This document shows positions 27,595 to 35,457 of a stretch of 64,000 nucleotides of DNA, one piece after another. A program made the translations under genes and the position numbers. The first letter of the stretch is position 1, and the number at the start of each line of letters is the position of its first letter. Source of the stretch: Aurantibacter_A sp965215845. Lineage in GTDB: Bacteria; Bacteroidota; Bacteroidia; Flavobacteriales; Flavobacteriaceae. The stretch lies in the NCBI GenBank assembly GCA_965215845.1, contig CBDCEL010000004.1, positions 3,038,001 through 3,102,000 of the forward strand. The letters run 5' to 3'. The notes under the pieces were generated by a model. That model was given only the letters and a program-made list of their open reading frames with translations, made no database searches and was not told the origin of the DNA.

Positions 27595-28266
27595 TGCTAG
27601 TATCCTTCCATCCTCCATCTGAATGATCCGGTCGGTACGCTTGGCAAAATCCTCATCATGGGTCACGACCAAAAGTGATAGTCCCTCTTCTTCCTTTAGA
27701 CGTTTGAAAATATTGAACACGTTCTCTGAATTGTGGCTGTCCAAATTCCCCGTAGGTTCATCGCCCATCAAAATGGAGGGGTTATTGATCAACGCCCGTG
27801 CAATGGCCACCCGCTGTTTTTCGCCGCCTGAGATACGTGATGCGCGTTGCTTGGCCAAATGGCCAATATGGAGCATTTCGAGCTTTTCTTGGGCAGCCCT
27901 TTCGATTTCGGCAAGCGATTTTTCGGCCAGTTTTTTGGCCGGCAGCATTACATTCTCCAAAACGCTAAATTCCGATAACAGATAATGAAATTGAAACACA
28001 AAACCGATATGCTTATTGCGAATTCTTGATAATTCTTGCTGCGGTTTCCCAGTGACCAGATCCCCGTTTAGGTGAAGTTCACCCGTGTAATCAGTATCCA
28101 TAGTGGAAAGTATATAGAGCAAAGTGGATTTTCCAGAACCTGATTTTCCCATAATCGAGGCGAACTCACCTACTTTGACCCCAAAAGAGATATCCTTGAG
28201 TACATGAAAATCATTGGGCTTGTGAAAATGTTTGTTGATGTTTTTGGTTTCAAGAACTAGCTTCAT
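27592..28266 (-). CDS. ABC transporter ATPase, MacB/LolD type
   Basis: A 224-residue ATPase with Walker A GKSGSGKST, signature ISGGEKQRVAIARAL, Walker B ILMGDEPTGNLDS and switch VVTHDEDFA. EPTGNLDS with the short length places it with LolD/MacB/FtsE ATPases that drive mechanotransmission. It is the last gene of a three-gene export operon. Confidence 0.9.
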   Translation of the reverse strand: MKLVLETKNINKHFHKPNDFHVLKDISFGVKVGEFASIMGKSGSGKSTLLYILSTMDTDYTGELHLNGDLVTGKPQQELSRIRNKHIGFVFQFHYLLSEFSVLENVMLPAKKLAEKSLAEIERAAQEKLEMLHIGHLAKQRASRISGGEKQRVAIARALINNPSILMGDEPTGNLDSHNSENVFNIFKRLKEEEGLSLLVVTHDEDFAKRTDRIIQMEDGRILA

Positions 28267-28275
28267 TGATATGCA

Positions 28276-29538
28276 TTAAGTTCCGCGAATAATCCGAACT
28301 GGGTCGATCCGCCTAGCTTTGTTCGACGGTAACCAGCCGGCGACAAAAGTAGACAGCAGCGCAAACGTTATTCCAACGACGTAATATCCTACATTGTAAT
28401 TGATAGGATAGGTCGTTATGGTAGGCAACGCCTCTGTCTCAAAAGTTACATTGTCTATCAATCTAGACAGGCCAAAACCGATAAGCAGCCCTAAAATTCC
28501 CCCTACAAAACCGATGATCATTGCTTGGCTCATAAAAATCAATTGTACATCGCTACCGGAAAATCCGGTTGCCTTCAGAATAGCAATGTCCTTCATTTTT
28601 TCGTAAATGAGCATGTTGAGAATATTGTATATTCCAAATCCGGCCACGATCAACAAAGTAATCGATACGGCATAGGTAATCAGATTTCGAATATTCGAGC
28701 CGGTCTCGAATTGGGCATTGGCCTCGTTGATGTCGGTTGCCTTTACCCCAAACTGCCTACCAAGTCTTAGTGCCATTACAGGGGCTTCCTTTATATCGTG
28801 CAGCTTTATGTTGATATCCGTTATATAGTTTTGGGCTTCTCCAAGTACCCGTTGCACGGTCTTCAGATTGGCAAAGCTTTGAATGTTATCGATATCGGCA
28901 ATACCACTTTGGTAAATACCGACGATCTTCAAAGGAAAAACATCGCCCTTTACGGTGCTGACCTGTACCCTATCACCAACCGAGAGTGACATCTTTTTTG
29001 CAAGACCAGAACCCAACAATATGCCATTTTCGGTATTTCTTAGTGCCTCAGGGCTTCCTTTGACGATATAATCGCGCATATTGTATAGTCTTGCCTCTTC
29101 CATTACATCAACTCCAACAAGGTTTCCGCCAAGTTCAATAGAGCCCGACAGGTAGAAAAGTTGTGCGCGGAGCTGCGGAACAGCTCCCTTCACACTTTCA
29201 TTATTTTTCAGATAATTCAAAATGGGTAGGGCATTATGGATTTTTTTCTGACTTTGCTTGGGTTTTACCGAATGCACCACATTCATGGTACCTTCAAATT
29301 CATCGTAAAGGGAAATAGGTTGATTTGCCGAAGGTTCGATTTCGTTGTACAGGTGAATATGGGGCGTTTGATTCAATATCAGACTATCCAACATTTCATT
29401 GAGGCCTGTCATAAAACTGACCAGTGTGATGTAGGCCCCAATGCCGAAAGTTACACCCAGCGAAGCGGTGACCGTCGATTTCATTTTTGTCATCAGATGG
29501 GTCTTGGCAATGTTCAAAATGACTTTCCAGTTGGTCAT
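28276..29538 (-). CDS. ABC transporter permease, FtsX/MacB-like
   Basis: A 420-residue MacB-like permease: an N-terminal membrane helix (KSTVTASLGVTFGIGAYITLVSFMTGL), a periplasmic domain of about 230 residues, and three C-terminal helices (ITYAVSITLLIVAGFGIYNILNML, QAMIIGFVGGILGLLIGFG, YYVVGITFALLSTFVAGWLPS) ending in ARRIDPVRIIRGT. Such transporters expel lipoproteins, peptides or toxins from the periplasmic side. Confidence 0.9.
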   Translation of the reverse strand: MTNWKVILNIAKTHLMTKMKSTVTASLGVTFGIGAYITLVSFMTGLNEMLDSLILNQTPHIHLYNEIEPSANQPISLYDEFEGTMNVVHSVKPKQSQKKIHNALPILNYLKNNESVKGAVPQLRAQLFYLSGSIELGGNLVGVDVMEEARLYNMRDYIVKGSPEALRNTENGILLGSGLAKKMSLSVGDRVQVSTVKGDVFPLKIVGIYQSGIADIDNIQSFANLKTVQRVLGEAQNYITDINIKLHDIKEAPVMALRLGRQFGVKATDINEANAQFETGSNIRNLITYAVSITLLIVAGFGIYNILNMLIYEKMKDIAILKATGFSGSDVQLIFMSQAMIIGFVGGILGLLIGFGLSRLIDNVTFETEALPTITTYPINYNVGYYVVGITFALLSTFVAGWLPSNKARRIDPVRIIRGT

Positions 29539-30617
29539 TCCTTGGGTTTTAAAAGTTCGGTATTCTCGTTTATCCCTTCCAAGATCTCTATCCGATCGAA
29601 ATTTTGCAGCCCTAGGGCTACCTCTATCGGGCCATCTTCGGTCAAGACTTTGTTTCCATCCAATAGATACTCCTTAGGAATGGTCAAAGCGTTTTCCTTG
29701 GCCGAAATAATGATATTTCCCTCACCTGCCAATCCCGGATATAGCCTTTTTGGAGGTTCATCAAAAACGGCCTCTATTTTGAAAGTCTGGGAACGTTCAT
29801 CTTTTTTTGGGTAAATTTTGCTGACCTTGGCAGGGAAAACTTCGTCACCATAAGCATCCAAGGAAATTAGGGTTTTCTGGCCAACCGAGAGTTTGACAAT
29901 ATCGACCTCATCGATCAACATTTCGATAACAAAATCAGAGGCGCTTCCCAAAGAGGCTAGGGGTTCCATAGTGTTCACGCTTTCACCTGGCTCTTTGAAA
30001 ATAGCGTATGTCATCCCATCGATTTTACTTGCTACCGTAAAATCTTTATTGGCTATTTGGGAAGTTTGATAGTTGTTTTCGGCCTGCTTAAGTTGAGTGG
30101 ACAGCTCGTTCTTGGTACGATCGTACCGGCCTTTTAATAGCCTCAAATTGTTTCGCGACAACTCAAAGGCCAGCTGACGGTTATCAAATTCCACCTTGGA
30201 TCCAATGTTCTCATCCCACAATCTTTTTTGACGGTAAAAATTGACGGAATCGTTGACGAAGGTCAGCTCGGCGGCCCTTATTTCATCTTCCAGACCACTT
30301 AGCACCGCAGCGTTTCCGTTGTAATTTTCCCTTGCCAACTGCAGTGCAAGTCGGGCGTTTTCTGTATTCAGTTTGGGAGCGTTGTTGATAATTTGAATAA
30401 GGGCATCTCCCTTCTCGACCAAATCGCCTTCCTCGACCAAAATTTCATCTACTATACCCGAAACGACGGCATAGACCTGATATAGACTATCAGGTTGTAT
30501 AGTAACCGAGGCATAGACCGATTCTGTCAAAGACGTTTTTTGTGGAAGGATTTTTTCGTGTTTATTACCACAGGAACTTGATAGGAAAACCAAAACCGCA
30601 AGAAACGAAAAGCGCAT
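29535..30617 (-). CDS. Periplasmic adaptor (MacA/HlyD family) lipoprotein
   Basis: The start at 30617 gives a lipoprotein signal (FLSSSCGNKH). The adaptor fold is visible: a lipoyl half-motif GIVDEILVEEGDLVEKGDALIQI, a long coiled coil (residues about 95-190), the second lipoyl half and a beta-barrel (VDIVKLSVGQKTLISLDAYGDEVFPAKVSKIYP). It links the MacB-like permease to an outer-membrane factor, which is not encoded nearby. It overlaps the permease gene by four bases. Confidence 0.88.
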   Translation of the reverse strand: MRFSFLAVLVFLSSSCGNKHEKILPQKTSLTESVYASVTIQPDSLYQVYAVVSGIVDEILVEEGDLVEKGDALIQIINNAPKLNTENARLALQLARENYNGNAAVLSGLEDEIRAAELTFVNDSVNFYRQKRLWDENIGSKVEFDNRQLAFELSRNNLRLLKGRYDRTKNELSTQLKQAENNYQTSQIANKDFTVASKIDGMTYAIFKEPGESVNTMEPLASLGSASDFVIEMLIDEVDIVKLSVGQKTLISLDAYGDEVFPAKVSKIYPKKDERSQTFKIEAVFDEPPKRLYPGLAGEGNIIISAKENALTIPKEYLLDGNKVLTEDGPIEVALGLQNFDRIEILEGINENTELLKPKE

Positions 30618-30638
30618 AGTTCTTAAATTTCCGATATT

Positions 30639-30681
30639 CAAAATAAAGTGAAAATCGACTTGCAGCATATGAGAAAAGTCA
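30639..30681 (-). promoter_or_regulatory. Regulon promoter of the MacAB-like operon
   Basis: Operator TGAGAAAAGTCA (30670-30681) with minus-strand TTATTTTG (30646-30639) after 23 bases; predicted start near 30634, 17 bases before the ATG. Confidence 0.65.
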
Positions 30682-30784
30682 TAATTAGTAGGATGTTACG
30701 ATAAAATCGACCTACGGTGAAGGTGTGAAAATCAGTGGTCATTTTTCGACGGATGCTTTAGATGGGCAAAGTGGGAATATTCAT

Positions 30785-30838
30785 GAAAAAAGGGTGCTCA
30801 TAAAACAGTCTATACCAACGCTGTTTTACGGGCACCCT
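30785..30838 (-). terminator. Rho-independent terminator after the dodecin gene
   Basis: An 18-bp stem (30791-30808 with 30821-30838, one mismatch and one G-U pair) with a 12-base loop. On the minus strand it is followed by a run of T (30791-30785). It lies 18 bases past the dodecin stop. Confidence 0.8.
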
Positions 30839-30855
30839 CTTATTGTACACATGCT

Positions 30856-31071
30856 CTACATCGATGCCGTCGGCTCAATACCGAAGCTTACTTTAGTGGT
30901 AACGCGGTATTGGTCAATTTGATCGTTGTTTACGGTAACCTGCATATCTTTGATATACACCGATTTGATGTTCTTGACCGTCTTTGAGGCTTCTTTGATG
31001 ACATTTTGAACCGCGTCTTCAAAACTCTCGGGTGAATTGCCCATGATCTCAATAACTTTTAATACTGACAT
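30856..31071 (-). CDS. Dodecin-family flavin-binding protein
   Basis: A 71-residue protein with the dodecin pattern VLKVIEIMGNSPESFEDAVQNVIKEASKTVKNIKSVYIKDMQVTVNNDQIDQYRVTTKVSFGIE. Dodecins form hollow dodecamers that store flavins or CoA and limit flavin photochemistry and oxidative damage. It follows the PepSY-like gene by 53 bases and is probably co-transcribed from the promoter at 31692. Confidence 0.9.
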   Translation of the reverse strand: MSVLKVIEIMGNSPESFEDAVQNVIKEASKTVKNIKSVYIKDMQVTVNNDQIDQYRVTTKVSFGIEPTASM

Positions 31072-31124
31072 GATTATTTTTTTGAATGAACATTTAAGGG
31101 TTGGTAGGGCTTCTATTGTAAGTT

Positions 31125-31634
31125 TTACAGAATATTGCCATTCTCATCAGCCTTTACCCTGATTACCTCGTCTCCATTTTCCAATTTTAATTTATAGGTC
31201 TTTTTTGAACCCTTTCTGTCATTGTAATTTACCCTATAGACATCTTTGGTGATAACCCATTTAGGATACCTGTTTAAAATCGCCTTTTTTACTGCATTAG
31301 GTATGTTGATGTTCTTGAACCGCTCTACGGTTCGAATCAGTTTGCCATCTCGATCATAAGCCGCAAGAATCTTTCCCTCGGGAATGTAGAAGGATATGTT
31401 GTACCGGTCAAATTCATCTAAATAAAAATCAGAGCTAGTGGGGTCAAAGGCGGCGACCTTTCTTTCCAACATTTGTACCGGAATCGAAGCCACTTCTTGC
31501 GAATTGACATCGTTCAAATACTTGTAATTGGTTGCGACAACGGTAACTTCGGATAATTCTTCCGTTTTGATAACCTGGGAATAAACTTGAGCGCCAAGTG
31601 CAAGAGTCAAAAGACCAAATATCATTTTTTTCAT
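31125..31634 (-). CDS. Secreted PepSY-like protein
   Basis: A signal peptide (IFGLLTLALGAQVYSQ) precedes a 150-residue domain ending in VKKAILNRYPKWVITKDVYRVNYNDRKGSKKTYKLKLENGDEVIRVKADENGNIL, which follows the helix-plus-strand pattern of PepSY-like folds (putative beta-lactamase-inhibitor-like PepSY). Its predicted promoter is divergent to that of the PNPOx-like gene, and both have the regulon operator. Confidence 0.75.
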   Translation of the reverse strand: MKKMIFGLLTLALGAQVYSQVIKTEELSEVTVVATNYKYLNDVNSQEVASIPVQMLERKVAAFDPTSSDFYLDEFDRYNISFYIPEGKILAAYDRDGKLIRTVERFKNINIPNAVKKAILNRYPKWVITKDVYRVNYNDRKGSKKTYKLKLENGDEVIRVKADENGNIL

Positions 31635-31691
31635 GATTTCAAATTTTAGTTAATATTTGAGTGAATGAATTAACACTAATAATTCATGTCG

Positions 31692-31734
31692 CTAAAATAT
31701 TGGGAGCTGCCCTGCACCGCAATGACCTAAATCA
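31692..31734 (-). promoter_or_regulatory. Regulon promoter of the PepSY-like/dodecin operon
   Basis: Operator TGACCTAAATCA (31723-31734) with minus-strand TATTTTAG (31699-31692) after 23 bases. Confidence 0.78.
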
Positions 31735-31776
31735 GTTCGCAATATTTAAGACACAAAGTCGGCCCATTACCACAAC

Positions 31777-31819
31777 TGACCTATATCATATAATGTAAGC
31801 AATACAAGAATTAGTTTTA
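31777..31819 (+). promoter_or_regulatory. Regulon promoter of the PNPOx-like gene
   Basis: Operator TGACCTATATCA (31777-31788), then TAGTTTTA (31812-31819) after 23 bases; start predicted near 31824, 19 bases before the GTG start codon. Confidence 0.8.
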
Positions 31820-31842
31820 AAAAAGATTCGAACCACTATGTC

Positions 31843-32304
31843 GTGAGAAGAAATTTAAAGGAAAAGGAGGGCATCGAACTATTTCAAAACAACTATATAG
31901 GTCAGTTGGCCTATATTTCCCTGGGCAGCCCATATACAGTACCGATTACCTATTATTACGATGTGGCAACAAACACCATAACGAGTTATTCTTCTGAAGG
32001 TCATAAGATGACTGCAATGCGAAAGAATCGAGAAGTAGCCTTAGGTGTACATGAAATTGCCTCGGTGGCCAATTGGCAGTCTGTGCTCGTACATGGCACG
32101 TTCGAAGAACTCGAAAGTACCGATGCAAAGCATATGCTACGACAGTTTTCGCAAGGCGTAAAAAAAATCTTGAATCGCACCAAGGGAAAAGATACGCGAT
32201 TCATCAGCGATTTTTCTGCCAAAATAGAGGCCGAAGAAACACCTGTCGTATTCCGTATCAAAATAAATGACATTACCGGAAAGTCAAGGGAGTCTTCTGC
32301 TTAG
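31843..32304 (+). CDS. Pyridoxamine 5'-phosphate oxidase-like FMN-binding protein
   Basis: A 153-residue split-barrel flavin protein: YIGQLAYISLGSPYTVPITYYYDVATNTITSYSSEGHKMTAMRKNREVALGVHEI is the core of the PNPOx-like (nitroimidazole-resistance NimA-like) group, which reduces or binds small molecules with FMN. The start is GTG (MRRNLKEKEG), 19 bases past the predicted transcription start. It is monocistronic; the sRNA locus follows. Confidence 0.85.
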   Translation: MRRNLKEKEGIELFQNNYIGQLAYISLGSPYTVPITYYYDVATNTITSYSSEGHKMTAMRKNREVALGVHEIASVANWQSVLVHGTFEELESTDAKHMLRQFSQGVKKILNRTKGKDTRFISDFSAKIEAEETPVVFRIKINDITGKSRESSA

Positions 32305-32363
32305 AGGTGAAATGATTGAATAAATCCGTTGAATTGTTAAAGTCAAAAAAAAAAACAGAAAAC

Positions 32364-32406
32364 TGATCTAAGTCATTTTAAATCAAGGAAGGCCGACGTA
32401 TTTTAG
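32364..32406 (+). promoter_or_regulatory. Regulon promoter without a coding gene (sRNA promoter)
   Basis: Operator TGATCTAAGTCA (32364-32375), then TATTTTAG (32399-32406) after 23 bases. The spacing is that of the other regulon promoters, but no reading frame follows on this strand for more than 1 kb. Predicted start near 32411. Confidence 0.78.
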
Positions 32407-32410
32407 CTTC

Positions 32411-32638
32411 ATAATTAATAGGCACGGTATTCTTGTTCTTTGAAAATGATATAAGGTTTTAGTATTCGTGGGGGTATTAAGATCTGAAAAAAGGAAGAGG
32501 TTATAGACATCTTTTTATACCTTTTGAATCGTGAACGAATCTAGCAATAGGTTCAAGTAGGGGTCAGTGTAAGCGGAAATTAGGTCGAGTAATATCTTCT
32601 GGGAGACCGGAGGGCTTCGGCATTCCGGTCTCTTTTTT
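32411..32638 (+). ncRNA. Candidate regulon-controlled small RNA, about 228 nt
   Basis: The stretch begins at the predicted start of a regulon promoter and ends at a strong terminator hairpin (32603-32632 plus a T run). No reading frame of even 15 codons with a normal start lies between: the only ATG is followed by ATA and a stop. It therefore looks like a non-coding transcript induced with the stress genes. In logic it resembles FnrS of enterobacteria (FNR-induced, mRNA down-regulation under anaerobiosis), but I see no sequence similarity. Targets are unknown. The possibility of a 5' leader of a lost gene remains. Confidence 0.65.
32603..32638 (+). terminator. Rho-independent terminator of the sRNA candidate
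   Basis: GAGACCGGA (32603-32611) pairs perfectly with TCCGGTCTC (32624-32632) around a 12-base loop, followed by six T (32633-32638). The stem extends by two G-T pairs at its base. Confidence 0.88.
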
Positions 32639-32803
32639 AAAGAACATCAAAATACTAACCGCAATTGTCGCAAGGCTATGGTGGTTACAGTGAAGGAAAG
32701 GGGTAGTTGCTGTCAGAATTCATCGATTAGATTTTCTTATTCTTAGCAATAAGATGGCCTAAAGATAGGTTCAAGACAACAATGAATTCCATTCCTTTGT
32801 GGA

Positions 32804-32829
32804 AAACAGGAAGTCTCGGCTTCCTGTTT
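32804..32829. terminator. Second hairpin downstream of the sRNA locus
   Basis: AAACAGGAAG (32804-32813) pairs with CTTCCTGTTT (32820-32829) around TCTCGG. There is only a weak T tail on either strand. A TTG at 32706 and TAGATTTT at 32728, 19 bases apart, could be an ordinary promoter for a short transcript ending here. Speculative. Confidence 0.4.
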
Positions 32830-32944
32830 CTCTATATATGATAAACCTAAATGTCAATATGCCCTTGGGTTTTGAAATTTTGGTCTGACGAATATATTTC
32901 TTTAAAATCTTGTTCAAGCTTCGACTGGGCATCCTCGAGAATAT

Positions 32945-33281
32945 CTAGCTCTGACCTCTTACTAGCAACAAATACCATGCATTGTTCAACTTTTTGATAT
33001 GATCTTTCGCATCAGCCCTGTCAATTCCCAATCCTATTAAAATACCATAGGGATTCTCGCCTAATGAAGCTGTCCAATGGTTTCTTATGTCTTTTTTCAC
33101 TTGGGTTATTTTCTTGTTCTTCGAGAAACAATGGTCATCAAGATTTCCTAAAACAGATATTTGAAAATGTTCTGGATCATTTCTTTTCACCGCCTGGATC
33201 GCCTGTTCCAATCGCCTTAAATGATTGTAAGCCTTTACTAAAAAAAAAGCTGCGTATTTGCTTTTGTGTTTTTGGTTCCAT
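32945..33281 (-). pseudogene. Frameshifted general-stress protein (17M/YflT-like) gene
   Basis: The start at 33281 reads MEPKTQKQIRSFFFSKGLQSF, then runs out of frame. The rest continues in another frame as LEQAIQAVKRNDPEHFQISVLGNL and GILIGLGIDRADAKDHIKKLNNAWYLLLVRG. These two parts match the beginning and end of YflT/general stress protein 17M-type domains (alternating AIxAV...ISVL and LxGLGI...A...LLV). A frameshift near 33215, possibly helped by the A9 run nearby, and an apparent internal deletion have broken the gene. Its regulon promoter (33326-33368) is intact. Confidence 0.7.
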
Positions 33282-33325
33282 GATAGGGAATTTGTTAAGT
33301 CAAAGGGCGGCGGATTCCCATGGCA

Positions 33326-33399
33326 CTAAACTAAAATGTACCTCCGGTCCCTACCATGACCTAAATCATTTCATTGCAACATCATTCGATTTATTTTTG
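33326..33399. promoter_or_regulatory. Divergent regulon promoter: YtxH operon (+) and stress pseudogene (-)
   Basis: One operator TGACCTAAATCA (33357-33368) serves two promoters: plus strand TATTTTTG (33392-33399) and minus strand TAGTTTAG (33333-33326), each after exactly 23 bases. Confidence 0.83.
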
Positions 33400-33441
33400 A
33401 GCTATGTAAAAAATTTAGTCAATAACCTAAAAATTAGAATC

Positions 33442-33771
33442 ATGACAAACGATAGTGGAAATGTTCTATTGGCACTACTAACTGGAGCCGCAATCGGTGC
33501 TGGAATCGGGATTTTATATGCCCCTGACAAGGGTAGCGAAACAAGGCACAAAATCAAAAGAAAGGTCGAGGATACCAGCCATGATTTAGCGGAGCGTGTT
33601 TCGCACGCCAAGGAGGAGCTTACCAAATCTGCAAAGGAGAAAAAAGATTCCTTCGATCGAAAATTAGATGAGGCCATATCAACGATGAGCTACAAGGCCG
33701 ATGATATCATTGAAAAGTTGGAGCGAAAGCTTGAAGACCTAAAAAAGAAAAACGCCCAACTACAAAAATAA
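33442..33771 (+). CDS. YtxH-domain stress protein
   Basis: The start at 33442 (MTNDSGN) follows the predicted transcription start at 33404; longer readings begin inside the divergent pseudogene. VLLALLTGAAIGAGIGILYAPDKGSETRHKIKRKVED is the YtxH glycine-rich membrane segment with its APxxGxxxR motif. About 70 residues of charged coiled coil follow. YtxH proteins are general-stress membrane proteins of unknown activity. First gene of a three-gene operon. Confidence 0.88.
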   Translation: MTNDSGNVLLALLTGAAIGAGIGILYAPDKGSETRHKIKRKVEDTSHDLAERVSHAKEELTKSAKEKKDSFDRKLDEAISTMSYKADDIIEKLERKLEDLKKKNAQLQK

Positions 33772-33777
33772 GGAGAT

Positions 33778-34122
33778 ATGGCCTTCGAAGAACTAAAGCA
33801 AGACCTCATAGGAGCGGAAGCCGATATGAGGTCTTATGTGGGAACTAGCGAAGAGTATCTGAAACTGAAGCTATTCAAGGTCTTGATGAACTATGTGACA
33901 AGAACCATACAGTTTCTTTTAATAGGGGTCGGAATCTCATTTGCATTACTTTTTTTTTCATTTGCGGCCGGCTTGGCGCTATCGGAAGCGCTCAACAGTT
34001 ATTATAACGGTTTTACCATAGTCGGAAGTTTTTATGCTATAACAGGAATTTTGCTTTATGTTTTCAGGGAACGCTTGAACGCCCCGATCCTCAAAAAATT
34101 CTCCAAATATTATTTCGAATAA
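33778..34122 (+). CDS. Phage-holin-like small membrane protein (PF07332-like)
   Basis: A 114-residue protein with two membrane helices (TIQFLLIGVGISFALLFFSFAAGLAL and GFTIVGSFYAITGILLYVF) between charged ends, as in the Phage_holin_3_6/competence family often found after YtxH genes. It starts six bases after the YtxH gene. It is likely a membrane-organising stress protein, not a phage holin. Confidence 0.8.
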   Translation: MAFEELKQDLIGAEADMRSYVGTSEEYLKLKLFKVLMNYVTRTIQFLLIGVGISFALLFFSFAAGLALSEALNSYYNGFTIVGSFYAITGILLYVFRERLNAPILKKFSKYYFE

Positions 34123-34124
34123 TC

Positions 34125-34394
34125 ATGGCACAGAAATACAGGTCTTTTCAGGAAATAGACGAACATTTGCAAATTTTGAAACTACAACGTGAAATCGACA
34201 AGGAAAGCCTGAAATTACGTTTAAATCGAACCAAGACCGATCTGTTTCCCCAAAAACTGGTTCAAGGTATGGGTATGACCCTTACCAGGAATGGGGCATG
34301 GAAAAGCCTATTTCTGGCTTTCGCGATCAAGAAAGTGCTACGGCAACTTGAAAAAACCACAAGGAGAAAGCCCATAAATCAGACGTCTAGGTAA
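34125..34394 (+). CDS. Small protein following YtxH and holin-like genes (DUF6327-like)
   Basis: An 89-residue basic protein opening with YRSFQEIDEHLQILKLQREIDKESLKLRLNRTK. The pattern SFxEID...LKLQREID is that of a small family always seen third in this operon type in flavobacteria; I believe it is DUF6327 but cannot check. A weak hydrophobic stretch (WKSLFLAFAIKKVL) lies near the end. The gene is convergent to and overlaps the regulator gene at 34387 by eight bases. Confidence 0.72.
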   Translation: MAQKYRSFQEIDEHLQILKLQREIDKESLKLRLNRTKTDLFPQKLVQGMGMTLTRNGAWKSLFLAFAIKKVLRQLEKTTRRKPINQTSR

Positions 34395-35457
34395 AATCGG
34401 CGACATTGAGGAGTTCTTGCTTATCCAATACAATAATCCTTCGTCCTCTATCCGTAGTAATCAGACCTTCGTCTTTAAAATCAGATAAGGTTCGTATTGC
34501 CGTTTCGGTTGCCGTACCGATCATTCCTGCAAAGTCTTCACGGGGAATACCCATACCACCATTGGGCCTGTCTTTGATGATTCCCTTTTCGTGCAACTCC
34601 AAAATGGCCTTGGCCGCTCGTTGCCGAACCGAGGCGAAGGCCATATCTACCAGTTGAGTCTGAACGTTGATCAGATTGTTCGAAATCATGTCAATAAACT
34701 TTTGGGAGACGAAATGGTTACCATACAATAATTTGATGAAATCGCTCTTGGGTATTGCGCACAGTTCGGCATCTTCCAGAACCGTGGCATTCTCAACGTA
34801 TTTGCCCACTTTGTTCAGCAACGACAATTGCCCTATGAAATCGCCGGGGCCGTATAGTCCGGTAACGAATTCCTTTCCGGCCTCGGTACTTTTATAGGTT
34901 TTTACCGTGCCGCTTTCCAAAAAAAAGAGTGAATGTGCATTGCCGCCTTCCCAGAAAACAGTTTCCTTTTTCTTATAGGGCTTAAGTGTAAATTCTTTTG
35001 ACAGGCTTTCAAGATTTGCATATTGTGATGCCTCGGCAAAAAACGTATTGATACCCTCCATGCTTTTCACGATCTCTTTTTTTAGAAATTCGTTCTTTTT
35101 TAGGCGACAGCTAATAGCATCAAGCAGCTCCGTTTCTTCAAAGGGCTTCGTCAAGTAGTCATCGGCACCCAAGTTCATGCCCAATCGCATATCGGCCCTG
35201 TCGGTCTTTGCGGTAAGAAAAATAAATGGTACGGTTGCCATTTCATCCTCAATGGCCAGAGCTTTCAACACACCGTACCCATCAAGTTCGGGCATCATAA
35301 TGTCACAAACCACTAAATCGGGCTTAAACTGTTTTGCTTTTTTAAGCCCTATTCTGCCGTTTTCGGCCGTGACGACTTCATAGTTGGCCAGTTCTAGGAT
35401 GTCGGCCGTATTTTCGCGAACGTCCTCATTGTCCTCAATCAGTAATATTTTTTTCAT
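34387..35457 (-). CDS. REC-CRP response regulator (FixK/FNR-like DNA binding)
   Basis: A 356-residue fusion. Residues 1-120 are a receiver (Asp8/Asp9 pocket, phospho-acceptor Asp52 in VVCDIMMPELDGYG, Lys in LTKPFEE). Residues about 140-260 are a cNMP-binding beta-roll (VFWEGGNAHSLFFLESGTVKTYK; YGPGDFIGQLSLL). The C-terminus is a CRP-type winged helix with recognition helix TATETAIRTLSDFK, whose E-x3-R spacing matches FNR-type helices. The four FNR Fe-S cysteines are absent, so activity should depend on phosphorylation. It is the last gene of the MscS-kinase-regulator operon, which itself has the regulon operator (39334). I infer that it binds TGAY-N4-RTCA. Confidence 0.9.
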   Translation of the reverse strand: MKKILLIEDNEDVRENTADILELANYEVVTAENGRIGLKKAKQFKPDLVVCDIMMPELDGYGVLKALAIEDEMATVPFIFLTAKTDRADMRLGMNLGADDYLTKPFEETELLDAISCRLKKNEFLKKEIVKSMEGINTFFAEASQYANLESLSKEFTLKPYKKKETVFWEGGNAHSLFFLESGTVKTYKSTEAGKEFVTGLYGPGDFIGQLSLLNKVGKYVENATVLEDAELCAIPKSDFIKLLYGNHFVSQKFIDMISNNLINVQTQLVDMAFASVRQRAAKAILELHEKGIIKDRPNGGMGIPREDFAGMIGTATETAIRTLSDFKDEGLITTDRGRRIIVLDKQELLNVADFT

